A stretch of DNA of 64,000 nt, from assembly GCF_964656455.1 (NCBI RefSeq), contig NC_135720.1, forward strand, positions 99,460,696-99,524,695, read 5' to 3'. A model generated the notes under the pieces. That model made no database searches and had not been told where the DNA came from. It saw only the letters and a program-made list of their open reading frames with translations. Positions 45,447 through 53,533 of the stretch are shown one piece after another. The position numbers were made by a program, and so were the translations under genes. The DNA is from Halichoerus grypus (lineage: Eukaryota > Chordata > Mammalia > Carnivora > Phocidae). The stretch's first letter is position 1, and each line of letters starts with the position of its first letter.

Positions 45447-47471
45447 ATCCCTGAGCTGCAAGGTTGGTTCAACATCCACAAATCAATCAGTGTGATACAA
45501 TACATTGATAGAAGAAAGAACAAGAACCATATGATCCTCTCAATAGATACAGAAAAAACATTTGACAAAGTACAGCATCCTTTCTTGATCAAAACTCTTC
45601 AGAGTATAGGGATAGAGGGTACATACCTTAATATCATAAAAGCCCTCTATGAAAAACCCACAGAGAATATCATTCTCAATGGGTAAAAATGGAGAGCTTT
45701 CCCCCTAAGGTCAGGAACACCGCAGGGATGTCCACTATCACCACTACTATTCAACATAGTATTAGAAGTCCTAGCCACAGCAATCAGACAACAAAAAGAA
45801 ATAAAAGGCATACGAATCAGCAAAGAAGAAGTCAAACTCTCACTGTTTGCAGATGATATGATACTTTATGAGGAAAACCCAAAAGACTCCACCCCAAAAC
45901 TGTTAGAACTCATACAGGAATTCAGTAAAGTGGAAGGGTATAAAATCAATGCACAGAAATCAATGGCATTCTTATACACCAACAACAAGACAGAAGAAAG
46001 AGAAATTAAGGAGTCGATCCCATTGACAATTGCACCCAAAACCATAAGATACCTAGGAATAAATCTAACGAAAGAGGCAAAGAATCTGGACTCAGAAAAC
46101 TATAAAATACTCATGAAAGAAATTGAGGAAGACACAAAGAAATGGAAAAACGTTCCATGCTCATGGATTGGAAGAACAAATATTGTGAAGATATCAATGC
46201 TACCTAGAGCAATCTACACATTCAATGCAATCCCCATCAAAATACCATCCACTTTTTTCAAAGAAATGGAACAAATAATCCTAAAATTTGATGGAACCAG
46301 AAAAGATTCCAAAGAGCCAGAGGAATGTTGAAAAAGAAAAGCAAAGCTGGTGGCATCACAATTCTGGACTTCCAGCTCTATTACAAAGCTGTCATCATCA
46401 AGACAGTATGGTACTGGCACAAAAACAGACACATAGATCAATGGAACAGAATAGAGAGCCCAGAAATGGACCCTCAACTCTATGGTCAACTCATCTTCGA
46501 CAAAGCAGGAAAGAATGGCCAATGGAAAAAAGACAGTCTCTTCAACAAATGGTGTTGGGAAAATTGGACAGCCACATGCAGAAGAATGAAACTGGACCAT
46601 TTCCTTACACCACACACAAAAATAGACCCAAAATGGTTGAAAGACCTAAATGTGAGACAGGAGTCCATCAAAATCCTAAAGGAAAACACAGGCACCAACC
46701 TCTTCGACCTCAGCCACAGCAAATTCTTCCTAGAAACATCGCCAAAAGCAAGGGAAGCAAGGGCAAATATGAACTATTGGGACCTCATCAAGATAAAAAG
46801 CTTTTGCACAGCAAAAGAAACAGTCAATAAAACCAAAAGACAGCCGACAGAATGGGAGAAGATATTTGCAAATGACATATCAGATAAAGGGCTAGTATCC
46901 AAAATCTATAAAGAACTTCTTAAACTCAACACCCAAAGAACAAATGATCCAATCAAGAAATGGGCAGAAGATATGAACAGACATTTTTTCCAAAGAAGAC
47001 TTCCAAATGGCCAACAGACACATGAAAAAGTGCTCAACATCGCTCGGCATCAGGGAAATCCAAATTAAAACTTCAATGAGATATCCCCTCACACCAGTCA
47101 GAATGGCTAAAATTAACAAGTCAGGAAACGACAGATGTTGGTGGGGATGCGGAGAAAGGGGAACCCTCCTACCCTGTTGATGGGAATGCAAGCTGGTGCA
47201 GCCACTCTGTAAAACAGTATGGAGGTTCCTCAAAAAGTTGAAAATAGAGCTACCATATGATCCAGTAATTGCACTACTGGGTATTTATCCCAAAGATACA
47301 AATGTAGGGATCCGAAGGGGTATGTGCACCCTGATGTTTATAGCAGCAATGTCCACAATAGCCAAACTGTGGAAAGAGCCAAGATGTCCATTGACAGATG
47401 AATGGATAAAGAAGATGTGGTGTATGTATATATATATATATAATGTAATATGCAGCCATCAAAAGGAATGA
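45447..47471 (+). pseudogene. L1 ORF2 remnant (reverse transcriptase and C-terminus)
   Basis: Encodes the L1 reverse transcriptase from its palm to the C-terminal region. The frame opens at 45492 with a premature TAA at 45684-45686, continues in the same frame through the FADD catalytic box (45846-45857, intact) and shifts at about 46287-46290, where two bases appear to be missing. The next frame runs from 46325 to about 46985, where extra T in a T-run shifts it again. The last block (47196-47471) ends near the TA repeat. With the 5' part inverted and these breaks, it cannot be functional. Confidence 0.92.
47423..47442. repeat. (TA)n inside L1 ORF2
   Basis: A TATATATATATATATA run at the microsatellite-prone site near the end of ORF2. 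Confidence 0.85.
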
Positions 47472-48047
47472 AATCGTGCCATTTGCAACAACGTGGATGG
47501 AACTGGAGGGTGTTATGCTGAGCGAAATAAGTCAATCAGAGAAAGACATGTATCATATGACCTCACTGATATGAGGAATTCTTAATCTCAGAAAACAAAC
47601 TGAGGGTTGCTGGAGTGGTGGGGGGTGGGAGGGATGGGGTGGCTGGGTGATAGACATTGGGGGGGTATGTGCTATGGTGAGGGCTGTGAATTGTGAGAGA
47701 CTGTTGAATCACAAATCTTTACCTCTGAAACAAATAATACATTATATGTTAAAAAAAAGAAGAAGAAGAAGAATGTAGCAGGAGGGGAAGAATGAAGGGG
47801 GGGAAATCGGAGGGGGAGATGAACCATGAGAGACGATGGACTCCGAAAAACAAACTAAGGGTTCTAGAGGGGAGGGGGGTGGGAGGATGGGTTAGCCTGG
47901 TGATGGGTATTAAAGAGAGCACGTTCTGCATGGAGCACTGGGTGTTATACACAAACAATGAATCATGGAACACTACATCAAAAACTAATGATGTGATGTA
48001 TGGTGATTAACATAACAATAATAATAATAAAAAAGAGGTGGTCTACA

Positions 48048-49092
48048 TGGTTCTGTTCCTGCCTTGGTCACAGTTGTTTGGACCAGAATTATGCCCATGA
48101 CTCAAACAGGGTTAATTCATTCTGAAAAGTGAATTTGAGACTGAGATAATGGATTATTATAAGCTTTTTGCTTAACTGAGATAATTTATACTTCGGGCTA
48201 TAGAAATTCCATCTTATACCAGATGTACCACAAAAAAGGAGAAAGCTGGTTTTTATGTAGAAAAAAATAAAGCACATATACAGAAAAAAGAAAGAAGAGA
48301 AAAGACTAAGAGAACACTCATTTTCTCTACCTATTATATATTCATCTAGTGTATTTAGTTACCAAACCAACACTGGTTAAGTTTCTCTTAAGTACCAAGC
48401 ACAAGTTAAGCTAAGCTCTATGTAAGTCCCTATATTGAAGTGCAATGTCATGTGTTATGTCTTTCTTATATAACAATGTTTTTTAGGAGTTTTAGATCAA
48501 ATAGATCAATATAAAGCATTTACTATGTGTATCATCAATGTGAATTTCTGCTACTTCTCTCTAGATAGTGCTTTCTGACATTCCGTCTAATTATGATTTC
48601 TTATAATTTATAACTTTTTTTTTTTTTTTTGCTTTTCAAACATTTGGAAATTCTATGTGGTCTTTATTATGATTTCTCTCATTATTTGCATGTACCCCCA
48701 ATTTGATTTATTATGAACTGGGCAGAAATTGTGACTTGTCCGTTTTATTTCTCAAGCTCATACCATAGTGCTTTGCATAGAATGGACTTTTTCATCCATA
48801 TTTATTGATTGATCACTTTGGGGATGTAAATGAAGACAAAACTGGAATGGCTTGCAGAGTTTTCCAGGTTGAATAACTGCTCTTAATAGGCTTTGCTTAC
48901 CTTTCCAAATATGTTTCCTCTTTGTTTAATTCACCACTCAACCTCCAAAAAGTCTTTTTGTCTGAATTTATTATCCAGAAAAGGTTTACAAATTTAAACC
49001 AAGGTTGTAATAACAGTTACAGGGTACAGAGGGATGTGGGTTCATATACTATTCATTTTCTTCCTGACTTCAACCTTCCTGGTCCTGTATAT
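48048..49092. other. Single-copy DNA including an L2-like patch
   Basis: 48716-48815 resembles an L2 terminus (GGCAGAAATTGTGACTTGTC, then TAGTGCTTTGCATAGAATGG). The 63 bp at 48717-48779 recur inverted at 49409-49471. Otherwise nothing recognised. Confidence 0.5.
48717..48779 (+). repeat. Inverted repeat arm A (63 bp)
   Basis: Begins ACTGGGCAGAAATTGTGACT and ends ATAGTGCTTTGCATA. Its reverse complement occurs at 49409-49471 with 62 of 63 bases identical. It looks like L2-type sequence in its original place, because the L2 pattern continues on both sides. Confidence 0.93.
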
Positions 49093-49106
49093 AAGAGCTG
49101 AGAGTG

Positions 49107-49293
49107 AGGGCACCTGGGTAGCTCAGTCGGTTAAGCATGTGCTTTTGGCTCAGGTCATGATCCCAGGGTCCTGGATCGAGCCCAGCATCAGGCTTTACGG
49201 AGGAGTCTGCTTTTCCTTCTACCTCGGCCCCTGCTTGTGTTCTCTCTTGCTCACTCATTCTCTCTCAAATAATAAATAAAATCTTTAAAAAAA
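49107..49293 (+). mobile_element. Can-SINE
   Basis: Starts GGGCACCTGGGTAGCTCAGT and has the CATGATCCCAGGGTCCTGG block, with an AAATAATAAATAAAATCTTT tail. It is flanked exactly by AAGAGCTGAGAGT (49093-49105 and 49294-49306). The mid-section has CAGGCTTTACGGAGGAGTCT, unlike other copies. Confidence 0.95.
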
Positions 49294-49408
49294 AAGAGCT
49301 GAGAGTATATGATCTGGGCACTTAATACATGATACAACACTTGGAGTAACTAGTCCACAAATTCTCTGTTAATACTTTTCAAATACATATATATATATGC
49401 ATACGATA

Positions 49409-49471
49409 TATGCAAAGCACTATGGTATGAGCTTGAGAAATAAAATGGACAAGTCACAATTTCTGCCCAGT
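49409..49471 (-). repeat. Inverted repeat arm B (63 bp) within TA/TG repeats
   Basis: A reverse-complement copy of 48717-48779 with one mismatch (T at 49446 against C expected). It is bordered by ATATATATATGC/GATATA on the left and TG/TA repeats on the right, and does not extend into any recognisable element. Confidence 0.93.
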
Positions 49472-49559
49472 AAATGTGTGTGTGTATATATATATGTATA
49501 GATATACATATATATATCTTCATAGGACGTATCAACCAGCAATGATACAATTTAATAGT

Positions 49560-49730
49560 AAATATACTTGTTTGGAAGAGAGAAGATTTGAATCCTGAAC
49601 ATTGCTGCTAAGTAACTATGTGACTTAATTCAAGTCCTTCAGCTTATCTGAGCCTCCTTTTCCTTACATGTAAAGCATTAACTAGACTAGATTACCTCTA
49701 ATTTTGTTTTAGTTCCAAATTCTGGTAACT
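49560..49730 (+). mobile_element. MIR SINE
   Basis: AAGATTTGAATCCTGAACAT, then AAGTAACTATGTGACTTAAT, AGCTTATCTGAGCCTCCTTT and CCTTACATGTAAAGCATTAA follow MIR in sense orientation. Confidence 0.75.
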
Positions 49731-49734
49731 TTAC

Positions 49735-50445
49735 TTTGAGCTCTGGCCATCTGCAAGGAGATATTCTGGCATGTTACTTAATTGTGAATGATGATGTTGT
49801 AGGAATCATTCTTTTATTTATTAACAAGTTCAATTACAATATAAATAAGGTAAGACTGAGATAGGTAAGAGTTCATCCACAACCCATATTCAGATTAATT
49901 TAGTTTAATTGCTTACTGAATGACAAACATAGCTTGAGCCAGCAGTAGGGATTTCAGTGTTCTGCGATGTCAAATACCAACCCTGGGAAACCAGATTTGT
50001 TCATTTTTATAATTACTTTTTGGGGGTTAAATGATTCCATTAAATGAAGTGCCACAGATTAAGTATTGAAATGAACTGACCTGAACAACACACTGAACAT
50101 GCCTGAGGCATCAAACAGGTTTCTACTTTATTTTTATTCCTTTTTATTTGGGAGAATGATGTGACTGAAGAATCTTTACTGATTTTTGAATACTAAATAA
50201 ATTAGTCATGGCTGGAATGTCACTTCAATCACTTTCCAGCGAGGAGGCTCTGTCCTCTAAGTTCACCTGTTCATGACTTTACTCAGAACTAGAATGAGCT
50301 GGGAATAGGAATTCTGGACTGCCTGGTAGTTAGATGGGGTCGTGCCCTGTGAGCAATGGGGTGCACCCAAAGGTCTCTGTCCTGGGGGGCCCCACATTCA
50401 TCCACCTTTATAAAGCAAATGGGAAGGACGAAAGAAAGAAAAGGG
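49735..50445. other. Single-copy DNA
   Basis: Nothing recognised. 49990-50290 is repeat-free and may include a conserved non-coding element (inference only). Confidence 0.4.
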
Positions 50446-50447
50446 AA

Positions 50448-50545
50448 GAAAGGAAAACACTAACATATATTGAACATTACTCTGAGTTAGTAACTATACT
50501 AGTTGCCTTCATATTTATTATTCCATTTAAAGCATTATAAAATCC
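50448..50545 (-). mobile_element. Possible MIR fragment
   Basis: CTAACATATATTGAACATTA, then TATTATTCCATTTAAAGCAT is consistent with reverse MIR 3' half, but short and diverged. Confidence 0.45.
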
Positions 50546-51210
50546 TTGGAAAGGGAGTCTTTTTAACCAGGAAAGAAGTGATTTAGGGACCTGGACTAAA
50601 TTATATGAGGACCATGGTACAGCTAAATTACAGAACTGTTGGAGATTTACTGAGTTCTCGGTTCTGTGCTGAACAAATAATAAACAGGATATAATCATTT
50701 ACTGCCTTGTTTCTGAGTAGATGTAAGGCTTAGATATGAAAGAGGAGAATCCCTTCTCCTGGTTGCCACCAGAAACCTCATTTTAACTCAAATATGTTTG
50801 AACGGGGTTGTCTAATTCCTAAGCTCAGCAACCTTCTACTGCCCAAACACTCCTGCAATTGTCTTGTCGGTTCGCAACATTTCTAGGCACCCAAGACAGA
50901 CTCACACTCTCACTCCTCTACTCCCAGGCCCACAAAAATGAAGAAAAAGAAAAGTACAGATTATATTATGGGTGTCTGATGTATTTAGGATAGTCCAAGG
51001 AAGAATTTAATGCATCACAAAAGAGCCCCATGCCTTGCCACGATTTTTGAATGTTAAATAAAGTATGCCATGACACTGCCCACCTTTAGTGGTTTCAGTT
51101 CTCCTTTGCAAGGTCCTGAGGATAGTGTCTCATTACTTTGTTACCATCTGGAGTCATTGGCTTACATTGTTTATTACCCCTCTTGAGCTCTGTGGTTGTT
51201 GGGAAGCCAC
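50546..51210. other. Single-copy DNA, nothing recognised
   Basis: No repeat or gene recognised. Confidence 0.45.
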
Positions 51211-51214
51211 TGAA

Positions 51215-51375
51215 CTTCTGTGAATCTTCTGTGAATTCCCACTGCTTCATCTGAGATGCCTGGTTAGTAACATCAGCCTTCTCAGTTAGTTGTGGAAATG
51301 AGATAATCCCTACCATGTGATGCACTAGCACAGGGATTGACATATAGCTACCATTTATTAACTGGTTATTATTGT
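51215..51375 (+). mobile_element. MIR SINE, 3' part
   Basis: TGGAAATGAGATAATCCCTA, CACTAGCACAGGGATTGACA and TAGCTACCATTTATTAACTG follow the MIR 3' half in sense orientation. Confidence 0.65.
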
Positions 51376-51930
51376 GAGAGTACCTCGGGTCAGGAAGGCA
51401 GACCAGGTCCGAGCATACATATCATAGGGCATGGGCTGGAGGTGGCAGGTGGTAGGCTCTGTGGGATTATGATCACCAATGGTGAGGAGAGGGCAGTGAA
51501 AGAAGAGGAAAGTTGCTCTGGGGACACATAGCCTTCTTGACAATTTTCTCCAGATTTATCTCTGGAGATAAATGAAACCTAGAGTTTCAATTATGTGGTC
51601 CAAACTTAGATAATGAAGGATTTTAAGGCACTGAAGATACTGACTTCAGATTCAGGATTGAGGTGGCACTGGAGGAGCCCCATGGAAGGAAAGAACGCGG
51701 AGCTAGACTCAGACCTCCCCCACCTGCCATCTGTATTGTAAGCATGATGGTGCTGCACACTCTTGACAAAGGACCCCAAGTGAGAGCTTTGATGCAGCTG
51801 CAAATATTTGAGCAGATGCAATGAGCAAATGTAAATATTTAATCATCAGTTTAAATTTCTACAGCTCCCTTAATTTTTTGAAACAGTATATTATAAACAA
51901 ATATTACAACAATCATTACATTTCATTTAC
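51376..51930. other. Single-copy DNA, nothing recognised
   Basis: About 0.55 kb. Frames on both strands overlap and have no known motifs. Confidence 0.45.
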
Positions 51931-51940
51931 AGAGTGCTTA

Positions 51941-51969
51941 TTGAAACAGTGGACACCTTTCATGTAGTG

Positions 51970-52015
<46 letters not shown>

Positions 52016-52639
52016 ATGGAATATTATGCAGCCATCAAAAAACTTGAAATCTTGCCATTCGCAACAATGTGGATAGAACTAGAGGGTATCATGCTAAGCG
52101 AAATAAGTCAATCAGAGAAAGACATGTATCATATGACCTCACTGATATGAGGAATTCTTAATCTCAGGAAACAAACTGAGGGTTGCTGGAGTGGTAGGGG
52201 GTGGGAAGGATGGGGTGGTTGGGTGATAGACATTGGGGAGGGTATGTGCTACGGTGAGCGCTGTGAAGTGTGTAAGACTGATGAATCACCGACCTGTACC
52301 TCTGAAACAAATAATACATTATATGTTAAAAAAATAAAAGAATATAGTAGGAAGGGAAAAATGCAGAGGGGGAAATTGGAGGGGGAGATGAACCATGAGA
52401 GACTATGGACTCTGAGAAACAAACTGAGGGTTCTAGAGGGGAGGGGGTGGGAGGATGGGTGAGCCCGGTGATGGGTATTAAAGAGGGCACGTTCTGCATG
52501 GAGCACTGGGTGTTACACGCAAACAATGAATCATGGAACACTACATCAAAAACCAATGATGTAATGTATGGTGATTCACATAACATAATAAAATAAAATT
52601 AAAAACAAACAAACAAAATTTAAATATAATTTAAAAAAA
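51941..52639 (+). mobile_element. Young carnivoran L1, 5'-truncated 3' end
   Basis: The end of ORF2 (AATGGAATATTATGCAGCCA), then the carnivoran 3' UTR with both AAACAAACTGAGGGTT blocks and GGGTATTAAAGAGGGCACGT, ending in an A-rich mixed tail (52583-52639). AGAGTGCTTA flanks it at 51931-51940 and 52640-52649. The 27 bp at 51941-51967 do not match L1 and may be junction filler. Confidence 0.92.
51968..52014. repeat. (TA)n(CA)n compound microsatellite at the L1 5' edge
   Basis: About 11 TA units followed by about 13 CA units, directly before L1 ORF2 sequence. It has grown from the short TATATATACA present at this point in L1. Confidence 0.95.
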
Positions 52640-52789
52640 AGAGTGCTTAAGAAAAAAAATATGTTTAATTTCTTGACCAGTTTCTGAGGCCAAGGGTGTC
52701 ACAGGTTCATGTGAAGACAAAGGCTGTAAGGTAAATCAGGAGAGCTTCAGCACCTCTCATTTTGACAATACTTGAAAAGGAAGAGCTGT

Positions 52790-52804
52790 AAGAAGAGAGG
52801 CAGG
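52790..52804. repeat. Target-site duplication, left, of the transducing L1
   Basis: AAGAAGAGAGGCAGG here and at 53519-53533, exact. It brackets the whole inverted L1 plus its extra 3' sequence. Confidence 0.92.
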
Positions 52805-53063
52805 GCTTACCAGAACACATACCCTCCCCAGTGTCCATCACCCAGTCACCCCATCCCTCCCACCCCACCCCCCACTCCAGCAACCCTCAGTTTGTTTCCT
52901 GAGATTAAGAATTCCTCATATCAGTGAGGTCATATGATACATGTCTTTCTCTGATTGACTTATTTCGCTCAGCATAATACCCTCCAGTTCCATCCACGTC
53001 GTTGCAAATGGCAAGATCTCATTCCTTTTGATGGCTGCATAATATTCCATTGTATATATATAC
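52805..53063 (-). mobile_element. Young carnivoran L1, inverted 5' segment
   Basis: Reverse sequence of the end of ORF2 and the first 3' UTR block, including TCCTGAGATTAAGAATTCCT and GGCTGCATAATATTCCATTG. It meets the forward segment at 53063/53064. Its outer 29 bp (52805-52833) are the exact reverse complement of 53064-53092. Confidence 0.94.
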
Positions 53064-53465
53064 CACTGGGGAGGGTATGTGTTCTGGTAAGCGCTGTGAA
53101 TTGTGCAAGACTGTTGAATCTCAGATCTGTACCTCTGAAACAAATAATACAATATATGTTAAGAAAGAAAAGAAGAAGAAGAAGAATGTAGCAGGAGGGG
53201 AAGAATGAAGGGGGGGAAATCGGAGGGGGAGAAGAACCATGAGAGACGATGGACTCTGAAAAACAAACTGAGGGTTCTAGAGGGGAGGGGGTAGGAGGAT
53301 GGGTTAGCCTGGTGATGGGTATTGAGGAGGGCACGTTCTGCATGGAGCACTGGGTGTTATGCACAAACAATGAATCATGGAACACTATATCTAAAACTAA
53401 TGATGTAATGTATGGGGATTAACATAACAATAAAAAAATTAAAAATAAATAAATAAATAAATAAA
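53064..53465 (+). mobile_element. Young carnivoran L1, forward 3' segment
   Basis: Starts CACTGGGGAGGGTATGTGTT inside the 3' UTR and runs through GAAGAAGAAGAAGAATGTAG, the G-rich purine tract and the second block to TAACATAACAATAAAAAAAT and an AAATA-repeat tail. It is the 3' half of a twin-primed insertion. Confidence 0.94.
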
Positions 53466-53520
53466 TACTACAGCTTAATAAAAGTCTTGCTTTTAGATAT
53501 AAAAAAAAAAAAAAAAAAAA
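53466..53520 (+). mobile_element. Probable L1 3' transduction with its own poly(A)
   Basis: After the L1 A-rich tail come 35 non-L1 bases (TACTACAGCTTAATAAAAGT..., 53466-53500) containing AATAAA at 53477-53482, then an uninterrupted A20 (53501-53520) and the right duplication. The order L1 tail, unique sequence, poly(A) signal, second poly(A), duplication is the standard transduction layout. The 35 bases should match the flank of the source L1. Confidence 0.82.
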
Positions 53521-53533
53521 GAAGAGAGGCAGG

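Larger units (their letters stand above)
45444..48032 (+). mobile_element. Young carnivoran L1, forward segment to 3' end
   Basis: It continues ORF2 from the same point at which the inverted part stops, with 33 bp of overlap, through to the 3' UTR and an AATAATAATAATAAAAA tail. The 3' UTR contains two diverged copies of an AAACAAACTGAGGGTT-plus-G-rich block (about 47590 and 47853) and a G-rich polypurine tract (47752-47840). The exact 15-bp duplication says it is young relative to the other L1s here. Confidence 0.95.

Noticed and set aside
46288..46830. 180-codon frame in the young L1
   Set aside because: It is in the wrong frame: the true L1 ORF2 reading lies in the overlapping frame from 46325. 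The long shadow arises because L1 is A-rich with few stops in that frame.
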